This document shows, piece after piece, positions 26,901 to 41,900 of a stretch of DNA of 64,000 nt. The stretch covers positions 99,963,340 through 100,027,339 of the forward strand of contig OY740772.1 of assembly GCA_963513935.1 (NCBI GenBank), written 5' to 3'. Within the stretch, counting starts at the first letter, position 1; every line of letters starts with the position of its first letter. The notes under the pieces are model-generated. The model ran no database searches and was not told the DNA's origin. It saw only the letters and a list, made by a program, of their open reading frames with translations. The DNA comes from Aphrophora alni. Its lineage: Eukaryota; Arthropoda; Insecta; Hemiptera; Aphrophoridae. The translations under genes and the position numbers were made by a program.

Positions 26901-29900
26901 TACAATTAAAGTAATTAATTGTATATTTGGTAACTCAATACTTACAGATTTGCCCCGATTTTTGACCCTTAATTTCTTCTTGGAAATAAAATCAAACAAC
27001 TTCCCATACTCTTCTTTTTCTATGCTGCTAAACGTATGCATCACACTGTTTTTCAATTCTATTTCAAAATCAAATGACCTAAACAAAAGACGATATTAAA
27101 TTAGTACGTTAATTATGTTATTTTATGATTCTCTAATAATAAATTTATTGAGGAGTAAGGTCGTTGCAGGTGGTCTTTCCTATGTACTTTCAAACAGAAA
27201 ACTCTGGTTCTTGGCAACGTTGACTTTTAATGGATACCGGCAACAGAGTCAATGGTGAGACTTAGCATTGGAAGCCAGCAGGAAGTAATAAACCAAAATA
27301 CAGGCTAAAGCAAAAGTCACCATACAAATGGTGATGCATTTTTTTAAACTGTTTAAAAGCCAATTATAATTTTATTTATTTTCATATTCCAATAACCTAC
27401 ACATTTGTTTGGTAACAAGTTCTGTTCATAGACTGTCACTGTGCGTTAGCAGTTTACTAACGGAGCTAGCAGGTAGAAATTTCATTAACACAGGAAGAGC
27501 TCATTGACACAATTCTTCTGGCTAGAAGTAGTAACACTCATCATTTAGTGGAAACGGTTAATAAAATGCATGAAACACAAATTACTTACAGTGGCCAAAC
27601 TGATTCATAATTTTAAGAATACAAGTTCGGTTGTAGACCAACCCAGATCTGGGCATCAAAAGAGTATAACAGATGATGAAACCATAATGATAGTGCTGGC
27701 GGTATTGGTTAAAAGCGCTAATAAAAGGTCAGAATCAGTTAAAGAAGCATTCTATACATTTTGCATGGAAACAAGTGGATCAGTTGCAAATGCTGCAAAC
27801 TTTTACTTTAACAGAGAAGTTAGTAAGCAAAATTTCAGGTAGTGGTATGAGTTAAATCCACATTGGATGATAGACAGCAAAATGCAAGGTTCAAGGAAAG
27901 TCGTAGTGTGATTGTGGGTTTTTTGGAATAGCACGATTGTCAGGTCTTTTTTCTTGGTAACCTCAAAGAAAACTAGTATCTGAACCTACTTAACATTGAT
28001 GATTTCATGTCAATCCTCAACAAGAATGGAGACTTCCCTGATTTTTCCAGCAGGACAGGGAACCGCCTCATTACAGCTTAAAGGTACACCAATGCTTTGA
28101 CCAGTAGTTTCCTGATAATTTAGATTGGTGGGCAAACCCAGTGCTTACCATACATCACCCCCATGCATTTTTGTCTCTGGGAAGATCTGAAAGGCATGAT
28201 GTATCTGGAGAAAATTTGTAATGTTAACCATCTGAAAGGAAGGATTACAGAGGCTTGCAGCAAGGTAAAAATGTGTCGTCAAATGTTCATGGTAAGTGAA
28301 AAAAGGGCAGTCACTTTGTTTTGATTTGTCATGGAGCTATTTTGAACATATACTATAACACATATATAACATATACTTATATGTTGATAGTGTGACTGGT
28401 AGTACCGCATAAGTATTATAAAAACAAATTTGTATATTTCATTTGCATAGAGACTTTTCCTTCATTATATATAATGTCTAAATGATTTTAACGTTAAATT
28501 ATTAAAACAATACACAGAGAATAACATTGTAAGAAATATTTAGATCAAAATATTTCATGGAATAAAGATATGTATCTGGAAACTAAGTTGAAGGCATACT
28601 ACATTTTATATTTTGCTATATTATTTCAGAAGATTGTAGTACTAAGTGCAAACCATCAAGATAATGAAAGGTGAATGAGAGACCAATAATTAAGAATCAA
28701 CATCAAAACAAAGATGAACGATTAGTTTTGTTTTGTTAGTGAGAACTTTAATAAGAAAATTTTATTCTTTTCTAAACATAAAACATACAAAATATAATTT
28801 CGGTTCTCAATAAGAGGGCAGGTGCAGGCTTTTCTTATATTTGCTAGGTGGGAAAGGTTTCCTAACCTTTATAAAACAAACGACCCCACTTTTTTATGTT
28901 TGAATTGACAATTTTTAGATAATAATCAAATATTTAGTGTGGAGTATGAAATGACATTTATTTTATTTTTATACTAATACATTCCAAATACTTCTGAAGT
29001 CTGCATTTTAAAGGAATTTTTATCTAATGGATATGGATAGTCAAAAGTATACTAAAACTATTCATATACTTTTATATGTTTATATACTCAAAATTATTTC
29101 ACGCAAAAAATAACAACCTCAAATTTCACATTAACTAGCTTTACTTAATGACTTTTTCTTCTTTTTTTTTTACACATTTCTCGTTTGTACACTAAGTAAA
29201 ACATAGTATAATTTAATTATATTCTTTTTTATAGAATTTTTACTACAAACATTATTAGACATTAGAGAGAATGAATGAATGAATGCCTTTATTATTTAGG
29301 GCGAGGCTTAGACTATTTAGTCCTTTCTTCCACTCAACCCCAACACAGATCCAGCCTTTATAACCAGACTAAAAAAAAAATATTCTTCAATTATTCCTAC
29401 TGAATGAGAATGTGAACAGTGTTGACGAAATATATAAGCACTTTAGTTTTTTATTGTTTTTCTCTAAGACATAAAATTGTGAAATCACCAAAGGATAATT
29501 AAATCTATAAATATTTCCCGACCTATCGTTTCGTTTTATTACAAACAAACTAATTACCCTTACACATTTAGGTCTGTTAATAACATATCATTTGCTGTGC
29601 AGGACCTGTTTATTACAATTTTTAAATGTTTCACTGTAGGATTTATTGTCAAAACCTGGATACAGCAAAGAAAATAATCAACCTGCATACAATATTGTAA
29701 AAACTTAGATTAACATTACCATCCTATAAAAACTAAATTTATGTACGGAATGTTAACGAAACAGGGTGGCTAGTGATATGAATCTTGTCAAATTACCTCA
29801 CTTTCCCCTCACTAATTTACTTTTCTCTAATAAATCCTAGGAAACAAATACAACCATGTTCATTGTATTTTAGTTAATTAATCACATTACACTGGCCTGA

Positions 29901-32900
29901 TTTAGTTTTTTTTTAGACTGACACAGCATCTATCTACCTCCAATATTTAATTGTTCTTTTACAAATAACTGGATTATCCTTTGATTTCCAAATCATTAAT
30001 TCTTAACTATTTTTCTGTCATATTTAAGTTTCCCTTGATTTCATTTTTTTTAGAAAAGTGAAATTCCCAACTTTTCAAGGGAAGTGAAATTCCTTGAATC
30101 TTCCAGGTTTTCTCAATCACCTTGCAAAAAATGAATACTTCATACATGGTAGAGATAACTTATTTATAACTTTACCTTGTAGTGCCTCCACCTCGGGCAA
30201 AGTTCACACTATTAATCTCCTCAAATCTAATATGTAGGGGTGGTTTGTGGATGAAAATAAAACCACGCTCCAGTGGATAAAAGTATCCTGCAGCAGCTTT
30301 ATATGAACAACTAACAGCTGGAGTTCCAGAGTGTCTGCAAAATAAACATATAGAAATATACCATTTAAATAAAAATCTAGTTTTATTGATTTTCTAATAA
30401 TACGATTTTACAAACTTTTGTATGTTACAAAGGGCTGTTATTTGTTAATTATTTACTAACCTTATTTGTCAGATCATTTGAAAGTAGGTTCACAGAGTAA
30501 AATGGTACAAAGTTATCACAAGTTAAAATACAAGGTGCTTTCTAAGATAAGGTCAGTTTTGTAATTACTCCCGAGTGTGACAATGAAGGTGGACAGCGCA
30601 TGCACTGTGTTTTATATGATCTAATCAGTTAATTGCTATTTTTGGGGGATTACAATTTTTATGGTGTGTGAGATTTAAATGAGTGATACAATAAATAATT
30701 TCATTATGAATTACAGTAAAGGTAAGCAATGATGTAGTTTGTTTAGTGATAGATGAACGAATGTATGTGTCAAAAGCTGCATTCAGGAAGGGTCACAAGT
30801 TATTATAACTTGTGAATCTTTTTGATTACTTATTTAATTTTAGAGAGCTAAAATTAAACGCAGTTTATTTCATTTGCTCCAAGAAACTGCTTATATTCTA
30901 TAAAATATATATTTATATATAAAAATTAAATAGTTTGTTTTGCGCATCCTATATATTTCACAATTTATGTTTTGGTTAATTGAAATTAAATTCTATTAAA
31001 TTTTTTTTTTTAAATTGGGTAACCCTCAAAACAGGATTCTTGTACAGTTTAGGGTCTACTTAATTTTTCTTTTTAATTTATAATTTATAAGTATTTGATT
31101 TTTTTTTTGTACTAAGTTTATATTAGTGTGTATTAATAGAAAATATTTTGTATATGTATTAATATCATTTTATTTATGTCAATTGTGTATGTGTGTAAAA
31201 TGAAAAATAAATAAATTCTAATTCTAAATCTAATGTTCATGAGGAAGCTCATATAATGGTAGAACAACAGTAATGACAGATCGTAAAGTGGAATAACAGA
31301 ATGCAAATATTCCAGAAAATATGCAATTTACAGTTTCAAAATTAAATTTTTCTTCATAACATTTCAATTTCAAGATCAGATTGGTTAGATTTTGTATGTA
31401 CAGGAGACAGGCTTACCTTTGATAGTGGTCCTTGGTATTACCTAATAGTACACAAGTAAGAAAACACACAAAAAAAACTAAAGTTTTGAAATATTTCGTA
31501 AACACTGTTCACATTCTCAATCAGTAGAGTTAAGAAGAAGACTGAATTGTAGACAACAATGTAACAATGTGTACTATTAGGTAATACCAAGGACCACTTT
31601 CCAAGATAAGCCTGTCTCCTGTCTATACAAAATCTAACCAATCTAATAGGCTATGTGCCCTATTAAATTCTAACCTAAAACCAAACAATTTCAAGATCAG
31701 TAATTTATAACATTGTGACAGATAAACTTCATTACAAAAAACTATGTGACCGATGAGTTCCAAAACTGTTAACTGATGACTGATGCACAGAAAGAGAAAT
31801 TTGTGTTTTCAATTAGAATATTTTTCAGCATATTGTAAAGGAATGGAATGAGCTGTTCAAATGCATTGTCGTTGGTGACAAAACCTGGGTTTCTTACATA
31901 TCAAAACAGCAGTCAATGATGGACACTCAACATATCAAAAAGCAAAATAGTTTAAGAGAGTATGTTCTGTTTAAAACATCATGGCTACCGTTTTTGGGAT
32001 AACAAATATATAAAATTGATACATTTTCTAGGACATGGAATGACTATTAATACTGATGCCTACTGTGAACCTCTGTGGAAACTTAAATGAGTCATTAGAA
32101 AACAAAAGTCACGGGTTGATATCCAGTGGGGAGGGGTAGTGTTTGTGTACGACATCACTCGTACTTATGTAAGCAGGTCTAACTTTTCAATTGTTGTATA
32201 AATTTGGCTGGGAATTATAGAACACCCACCCTATAACCCTATTCTTGTACCAAGTGATTATCACTCAAAGAAATAATTTGCCTTGCAGTACTTTGAAAAT
32301 GATAATGAACTGACCAGCATTAATAACTGATTCAAGAAACTGACGACACACATTAAGAAGATAGAATAAGGAAGTTGTTATCAAAAAGGAGTGGAAGTCA
32401 ATGAAGATGATGATGTACATTTTTTTGGTTATAATAAAGAATTTTTATCTTTTAACACTTTGAAGCCTAAGCCTGAATATAGGTTGGGCAGTCGCGACAG
32501 CGCTAGACGCCGAAGCCTGAGTATACATCAGGCTGCGCGAAATAATTCTATACGATCTCGATGTCGGCATATAATCGGGTTTCGGCACTTTTGCTTAGCT
32601 AATTGGTTATTTATCTTTGCATGTCTTTGATTTTCGAATAGTCTGTACTGTTGATATGGACTAAATATAAATATTATAAAGCTGATGCTAGGCAACGTAA
32701 CACGTCTATGAGGAACGTAGCAGACATTTGTTTGTTTGTTTAGTTCAAAGTTAGTGACTGAATAATCAAGATTCGTTATGTTTGTTTGTTGTTTTTTTGA
32801 ATACTAAATACTTTTTGAGTTATGGTGAACCCAGAATGTTCAGTACCCCTTTGTGTACCTGAATGTTTCAAACTGTATCATACAAAGGCCAATTATGTTT

Positions 32901-35900
32901 AGTGAAGTGCTGTGTAGCTATTTTTGTTTGTGTGTGTATTTTACTCCTTTTCAAGACTAAGGAGTGTTGACTGTGAGTAAAATATCTATTTACATGTATA
33001 TATATTTAAAAAGGTAATTTCTTTAGGTTTAAAATGATATACAGTATAATAAGTCATATATGATAAATATAACAAATACCACAATTTTTTAAAAACATGT
33101 CCAAAACCTCCAGGCACAGTAGGAAAGCAGCGTGTTAGAGAGTTAGGCTTCAAAGTGTTTATATATTCTTTTTATTTCAAAATAGACCGTACTTAAAAAA
33201 TACACCTTATTTATAAATATCAAACAAATTTAATTTATTATCATGTTTCAGCGAATTATAAAATAAACTAAAAGTAGTGTTGTAAAATTATATCTCTGAC
33301 CCACAGTTGTTACTCGGAAAGTGTTAAAACACTATAATAAAAAAACAAAACAATAAAATTTAAAAAATAATAAACACATATGACACTAATAAGATTTAAA
33401 GTGCCACTATATACTTTTAACATTTTTATTCAAATAAAATTAGTGTGGGTTTTGCTAAACAAAGGATAAAAAGTTTAATTAACATACAGAGGCAAGTGAA
33501 GAATCAAACTGAAAGTAAACCACATGTAAAATTGCTAGATAAAAAAAAAAAGTACTGGAAGAAGTTTATGAGCTATATAAAAGAACCAAAAATGTAAAGT
33601 ATGGTGTCGTTTACCCGTAAAACTTCTAAAAATGAAACTGAAATTATAATATTTTATATTTATGAAGCCGGGTGTTTTCCTGCCAGTATATTTTAATGAA
33701 ACAGTGAAACAGTGTTGTATAGAGGAAAGAGAGAGGGACCATACAAGTATGATATCATTAGAAAAGAAATAATCTATACATAGATTACTAGAATTTGTTT
33801 TCTAAAATATTCTACTTACCCAACAAAATCTCCAGGAACAGTAACCTTGCGGTTGACAATGGCTTTCATCACTTTGCCCAGAACTTCCCACGTAGGACCT
33901 GAGATTTCTTTTTTCAATTTTCCTTCAAATTTTTCTTGTAACTCTTCACTGTACACAGATAATAAATTATAAAAAATGTAAAATGAAATGTTAAAGATGT
34001 GAACAAACAAAAACAGCAAGATTTAATCAGGAATTCTTCCAACTCCTTCAAATTAGTTTTAAATCTGTGAGTATAAAAATATAACATATTAAATGATAAA
34101 CTAATTTTGCCTGTTGTCACTATAAATAGAAGATTAATCTAAAAATTGATAACACAAATCCACCTATCCCAGGCTCACAATACTTCCAAAAATTACTATA
34201 CAATTTCATACTTTCCTTTATGGCTTTTAGGCCGAACCCTCACATAATATGACTCAACAGGGTTTCGACATACGACTCTACATATATCATACTAAAATGG
34301 CTCTCCCTCATAATATTTATAAAGTGTTACCCACCTTACTTTACTCTACAGTTTTCCACTTTTGAAGAGATTTAACTAAAAAATAATTAAGTTCTTTGGG
34401 TATGATAATTATTGCTAAACCCATACTTTTATTGTTTCAAAAACATTTAAATCTTATGCTTTTAAATTTTATGAAATTAAATAACGGACATTTTGAAACT
34501 TTCAAAATTCAAGCGTAATATATATAAATCTAAAATGTTACTCTTAAAAGGAAGATTTAAAATATTATTAGTAGACTGCAAGACTTACTCAGTGAATGGT
34601 AGCTCAATGGATGTGTCTTCATCTTGACTAAACAGAAGAACTAAATAATGGTATCGGGTTTGACCTTGTTTGATTGGAGGATCCAAACTCACCTAAATTT
34701 TACATTACAGACCTAATAAATATTATGTCAATCAGGGAAAATAACATAGCTAAAATGAGTTATTAAATTAGTTATTAGTAATTAGTTATTTATCAATGTA
34801 TTTATAAACTATAATTTTGTTTACTACATAGTGTGTCACAATGGTTATAAATATTCATTAACTTTCACATTCCGCCAGTTTGTTCAAAATCTTCCAAAAA
34901 ATTTAACTTTTAAAGGACGGCATCCATGGTATTTTTCATTCTTTGATCAATATCTCCATTGCTTACATTTTTAAGGAGGCAACCAATAAGTCAAGGTCCT
35001 AAGAAGTTACATTTTAACAATTGAATAAAATCAATTTACCTAATTTTGAGATGAAGAGCTCTAGGTGCAGAATATGGTTAAAGGAGTGTACTATTAAATT
35101 ACACAGTAGTATTTACAACAAGGTGATCCAATGGGGCCGTTGTAATTAAATTTGATGTTGGGAACAGTTATAGAGAAAAGCAGGATTGAGCTAGGCGAAA
35201 CAATTATTAACAAGAATAATAAGATCAAGGGATATGCAGATATCATAATAGATGATATCCCTGAAAACTGTGAAAGAAACCTGTGAGGATTTCAATAAAG
35301 AAGAACGACCTGGTTATTAATGAGTAAATACCAGGTGACTCAAAAGAAAGTTTAAATTAAGTCGATCGATTAAAAAAAAAGTAAGCCATCTATCAAAAAA
35401 AAAAGTTTATTAATTATTAAAGTACACAATTTGGGAATTTATTTCTTAAAAATAATATCGTCCAAATGTAAACCCTCCCATTCGCGACACTCATTTAGTC
35501 AAACAGTAAAATTTCTTATGACGGCTCAGCAGGTAGACTCCATGATGGCTACCATTTCGTGACGAATATTTTCTTTCAAATGCGCCAGGGAGGTCGGTTT
35601 ATCGGTGTAAACTTTAGATTTGAGATAACCCCACAGGAAAAAGTCCATAGGGGTTAAATCAGGACTGTGTGGAGGCCAATATATGTCACCTCTCCTGGAG
35701 ATCAATTTGCAGGGAAAATTTCACGAACTAGTGGAGGAGGCGTATTGGACGTATGTGACATTGTTCCTTCCTGCTGGAGCCATGTTCTTTGGTTATAGCC
35801 AGGAAAGTTTGGCAATTCAGGCACCAAGAAGTCGTCTAACATCTCCACATAACACTCTGAATTCACTGTAACTGCACATCCCCTTTCATCTTCAAAAAGT

Positions 35901-38900
35901 AAGGGCTGATAATTCCTTGTGCTGACATCGCAGCCCATACAGTCACTTTAGGCAAATGAAGGGGGTTTCTGATGCTTGCGTTTTGGATTCGTTGTGCTCC
36001 AGTAGTGGCAGTTCTGCTTATTAACATGTCCATTAAGATGAAAATGAGCTTCATCCGAAAACAAGATGTTGATAAACATTAAAAAATGCTCACTTGCCTA
36101 GTTACGAAGTCAAGCCTCCGACTGGCATCCTGGTAAGTGCAAGTTTAATTCTTGCACCAACTGAATTTTAAAGGGATACTGCTTTAGGTCTTTGTGCAAA
36201 ATACAGTGAAATGATGATCTATGCATTATAAAGCACTTGCTTACAAATTGAATGGTTCAGATTGTCACGAACAAACTGATTAACACTCTCCACATTTTCT
36301 ACCGTTCTTAGTGATCTTGGTTGCCTGGATTTTGGTTTTTCCAGTGTTGTACTGGTCTCTTCAAACTTTTTGACCCATTTTCGAATGAGAGATATGCTTG
36401 ATGCATCATTTACATGGCAAAAACCTTGAATATTGTAGAATTTTCTATGAGTTGGTACAGTCGCCGAATCACCGATTTTATAAAACTCTTGTATTCACAA
36501 CACACGGTTCGCTCCCGAAAATACTCCATAGTGACTGAATTCCTAAGAGCCAGGCTACCTATTGAAATACCCCCTCCCCTCGGATTCGTTGCGTTCATGC
36601 AGTAACCCAAACAAACATAAACTTTCTAAATAAATCAACATAAACGCTAAGATTTACATTTGGACGATACTATTTTAAAGAAATAAATTCCCGAATTGTG
36701 TACTTTAATAATTAATAAACATTTTTTCGATAGGTCGCTTACTCTTTTTTTAATCGATCCACTAAATATAAACTTACTTTTTAGACACTTTTTATAAAAA
36801 CGTTGGTTGTAAACAGCCAAGAGAAGGTTTATCCTGACCAATTAGATTTTGGTAATAAATTTGAGAGTCTTGCCATTTACGTCAATAGGCTTTATTGTAA
36901 ACAATTGATCTTATTAGATGTGAGTGTGTGGAATGAATCACTAGGAGAAAAACCCGAGAACAACTGGATTTGAGAAGAAAAACTGGATCCAGTTACAGAA
37001 AAACGGAATTTGGCACCCAAGAAAAATCAAGACCTTTATGAATTGTACGATATTTTTTCATTGTTAGAATACATATTATTACAAAACATAAAATTTTATG
37101 GCCATGTGCAGCTCCAAGATTAAGAGAAGACGACTTTTAGGCTGACTCTGTGTTGGTGGATGACCTAGAAGATGATGGAAGAATGGTGTGGAAGAAGATT
37201 GGTTCAGAAAGATAAAACATAATAGATGCACATTCTTGCTCAGATCAAGGATTATCAATGTCTTTGGTATCAGAAGTAGATTTTTTTCTTGCCATTTAAA
37301 GGCAAAAAATGTCTTGTTCATCATTGCTTTATAAAGAAAAGATAATAAAATAAAGACCCTTTAAAGTCGAATATTCTAATAGCCTCAGGGTTAGAAAAGA
37401 ACAAGACTTTGTAGAGTTATCTTGTAGACTTTGTAAATCTAATAATAGAGTAAAACTGCCCTGAACAGAGCGTTTTAATTTTTTTAGATGTTCAATATAT
37501 CTTGATGAAATCTAAAATCCTTCCTTCTTCTTGTGTCATAAATATTTAAATTACTATTATGAGCTCTTAAACCTAAATCAAAGATATACTTGTTTGGGAA
37601 TGCTAGAATATTTAAATCTTTAAAAGCTTCCCCAGATATACCTCTATTATTTAATTTAATGTATAATATAATATATAAATAAAGACAGAAATTCTCATTT
37701 TACTAACTGTATGCTGCTTGTTTCATTCTTGTGATCTCAAAATCTAATTTTTACTTTTGCAGGGATAGTATATTATTTATCGTTTATAAAATTATGACCC
37801 CCTAGACTATTTTAAATTATATTATAAGATTTGTTATTCGCCATTCCGAATATTGATGTATTTAATAATAAATAAATGTAAGACTCACTGTCCACAATAT
37901 TCTGTTTGGTCGTTTTTTTATACAATGGCTGTTTCGGCTCTTCAGCCATTATTAAGTTCATTATTGGAGATGCTCCTCCGTTGTCATGGAACACTCAAAA
38001 AATAACATAGTTACACATTAACACAAACACAAACACTGATTTGGAAAGAATATTTATTAAATTAAATTAAAACGTGACTCATGAGTCGAGACGATTGTTA
38101 GTTGATAATGGCTGAATAGCCAAAACGGCCGTCATATAAATAAAACGACCAAACAGAATATTGTGGATGGTGAGTCTTACATTTATTTTAATTATATTAT
38201 AATAACTCGTCATTAGTGAATATTCTGAAAAAAAAATATTACTCTTTGAAAAAGTATGATATATTATATATAGTTTTATAGTAAATTTGTTTCTTAAACT
38301 CGAAAACAATTTACAGTTTCATAAAACTATACTATTATAATATTTAAAAAACTTACAACAAAGAAATTTTGTCTTTGGTCCTTGTGTGGCAAAGCAAAGA
38401 GACGCAACACTGTCGACATTGGAATCTTGTAGTCAAATGTCTTTCCATGAAGTTGGAAGAAAGTATTGAATATTTTGATATCATAACGACCGCTATAAAA
38501 AATATATTCAAACAAGATTAATAACAATAAATCTATAAAATTTTATTAATAATATTTAACAATAGGTGTAATATGCAAGAGAAATAAATTAATACTGCAT
38601 GGAGACCTTTGGGAAGAACTATATTATCAAAAACAGTAAATTGTGATAATGGGTAAATTGAGGTAACTGATAAACAATGCAGGTATTAAAAACGTCAGCT
38701 TGATCTGCATCCCTTCCTTCTACAGTAGAAAAAAACAAAGAGATTGTTGAAGGAGGAACTTAATTAAGAGACTGATATTCACTATATCCTAATAGATTTG
38801 ATTTGTGAGAATCCTGGTGAGATTTTGATTGTTTTAACAATGTGTTATGCTGTACATCATGTGAGATTCAAAAACAAACTGAGTCGAGCAAATATTGTAT

Positions 38901-41900
38901 AATTTACATTGTTATTCATATATTGATGTAAGGAAGAGGACACACTATTGATTGCAACATTCAGTTTGTCTAAAATTATTGGACCGAACATCTGAACAAA
39001 GGACTTTGTTATCTGCTTCAGGCTCTTTTAAACAATTGTGTGAATTTAGTGGTGTTAAAAATTGATATTTGATGTGTTAGTATGTGAATAGTTTTGTGAA
39101 CTTTGTCAATTATATTTTGTGGAACTATACTACTTTTGAGTTAGTACTGTTATCAAATCCAAGTAGGCATCTAGGGTAATAGGTTGGCTAGCCTATCTGA
39201 CACTGTTTTAGGCTTTAGGATGCACTGTTATTTATTCTTGTAGCCATATTCAATAAGGTATTTTAAAAGTTATTTTGACTTTTTCAAAATATATGCAAAA
39301 AGTAAAAAAAGTTGTTAAGGCGTACATTAGAGTACACTCATTTTTTGTTGTTGTAAAAATCGCTGAAATAAGTTACGCACATAGGGGCAATTTTTTCAGA
39401 GTGATCGCTAAATATATATTTTAAATTATGTGTTATGAAAATAAACAAGTGTTTACAAGCTAGTCACAGTGACTCTAGTTTGCAAAGTATAATCGTTCGT
39501 TAAATTTGGTTTTGTTTAAGAGCAAATTTATTTGTAATTAGTTAATTGACCATCTTGAGATATGGGTAATGAAAAATGTAAATTCAGTCTCGTTTTTGAC
39601 TCATGGTCTCTCTGCCTAGCACTCCTCTTCTGTACTTTTAAAATGTACAGGACATTTATAGGTAACCCAACCAAATATACACATATTTTCTCATCACCTT
39701 AATAAAATTCTTCCTTTATTCATAAGGTGTAACATTTAATTAACCCAGCTGGGAATACTTGGGAAAATTGGGTATAAATTTGTGGTTGTTTAGTCAATTA
39801 TTATCAAGAAACATAAAAAAAAAAAAATTATAAGATCATTTTTATCATTGAAAAGGGAATAAATTATGCCTCTATAATAAATGAATAAAAATAAATATTT
39901 CTTGACTATAGGCCTAATATAAAATAATATATTCTTTCAAGTTATTTTTTTTTTGAAAAACTTCTTAAATTTGGAATAACTTTCTAAATGAAACAGAATT
40001 ACCTCTTGGCTCTACTCAATTCAAGCTAATTGGTTAATTTGGAATATGGATGGTTATTAAAAAATAAATAAATAAAGACTAAATTCAGTTTCTTACTTTC
40101 TAGGTTCAAACATTAATAAATAATAGGATATGATGTTATGTTAACATAATAACATTAATTTTATTAGACTTTAACATACAATATTAATTCATAATTTGTT
40201 AAGATTTGACTCTCTTTAGAGTTCATGAAATTTGTAATAAAGTTTGTAATATTATAGGCCTCTAGGCTTAGCTCAATTTAACAGAACACATTGACTCAAA
40301 GAATACAATATTAATTAGGCTAGATCTCGGGGTAGGCACTCGGCTGGCATGGTTGTGTTATACAACTATAACGCATAAATAAATTGAAATGATTAAAATT
40401 CTAAAAAAAAAATTTAATTAAAATTCACAAGAAATGTTGAATTGATAATTTTGAAGTAGATACAGGCCTTTGAATTTGGTAAATGTTTCGAATAGTTAAT
40501 TAACAGAGCATACCATGCTCTGTACAGTTCACACTGACTCTAATCACTCAATTTAGACACAAATATTATAAAAGAAAACTTTGGATGTTAATTTGGCTTC
40601 TGTACTGTCGTCTGGTCTCCACAATGTTACTATTGTATCTCCTTTCTTTTAAAACATGGCGCCTCGTTGTCTTGCGGAGCGATATTTTTCTATTTTTAAG
40701 TGAGATCGTTTGTTGAAACTGTTGGGGTTCTTCCGCGGCACCATATAGTACCGTTTTTTGCTTCTTTTCTTGACCATTGGCAATTTGGGGTTGTAATAAT
40801 CATTTCTTGCGTTCGTATTTGTTGTTTTGTATTAATTTGTTTATTAATTACACATTATTTAACTAATTTAAGGGTGATTTTAGACCGCGTACATACATAT
40901 CAGCTGATCTATCTTAATACAAGGTTGACTAAATGACTACATCAGTAACTTATTTCTTCTTCCTCAATATTTTACAATGTTTGCAATTAAAACTAACAGA
41001 TGTTTTTGCATACAAATAATTTATAAGTAGTGGTATCTTAGAGTAACTTACAGTCTGATCGTTCTATTTAGTACTTCGAAAAATGGTTACATATATTTTG
41101 GAGAATGGCCGTAGGCCGTTTTCGTGTTTAACATTGCAAACTCACTGTTCCTTATAAGTAGTGATTTGTTTGTAAATAAAGTTTGGGATCTTATGAAATG
41201 ATTTTAAATAAAGATATGTGATGTTATGGTTGTGTAGTGGTGTGGTTAATTTGTGTGTCAACGTCTAAATTTCGAATGTTTACAATTTAGAGATAGGCCT
41301 ATCTTACGTCTGCTTTAGGAATGATTTGTTTTGCAATTGAATGAATATGGGTGGTTTATTAATAATAGGTTGTATATAAATATCTGCCATTAATAGGTAC
41401 TTATGAATGTAGGTCGTTGTATTCTATGCTTAATTATCCAAATCGTATATTTTTCATTTGACTTAGGTTATGTTGTTATTGTTTAATTTAGGCTAACTAT
41501 CCTAACCTGTTGCATAAGTTATTGATGTGATTTGTGCTGTTATACCTCTTGTAATTCTTTTGTAAAACCATAGGTTTAAAATATTTAAAATTGTAAAAAG
41601 TCACCATTTTGAAAATGTATAAAATAAAGTCAGGTTTTTGATAGACTGGTAAATGGTTACATACAAAAATTGTATACCAAATCTGGACTCAAGATCTCAT
41701 CTAATCTATTTCTATAATTACTTTAGAAAAAAACTCAAACAGAACGACAGACAGAAAACAAACAAATTTGGACATATTTTTACTGAACATTTTTTCTTTA
41801 TTTTCGTTCCCTGAATCTACCCTTGAAATATTGCATGCCTATAATGACTTGCTTTGTACTGGTAACAATATTTGTTTAATAAAATTCTATTGGTTTTGCA

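Larger units (their letters stand above)
37874..38184. mobile_element. Foldback element carrying two hammerhead-like motifs
   Basis: The outer arms AAATGTAAGACTCAC and inverse (GTGAGTCTTACATTT), then CACAATATTCTGTTTGGTCG and inverse, form a palindrome of about 39 bases at the ends. Inside each arm is a GGCTGxATxAGCC hairpin next to AAAC. Spacer about 130 bases. Flanking DNA shows similar ATTATATTATAA on both sides, a possible longer direct duplication. It lies in SSRP1 intron 5. Confidence 0.75.

Noticed and set aside
40655..40740. Short ATG-led stretch followed by a GTGAG donor-like site on the plus strand
   Set aside because: No downstream exon was found and the GC-richer patch is too short to support a nested gene.
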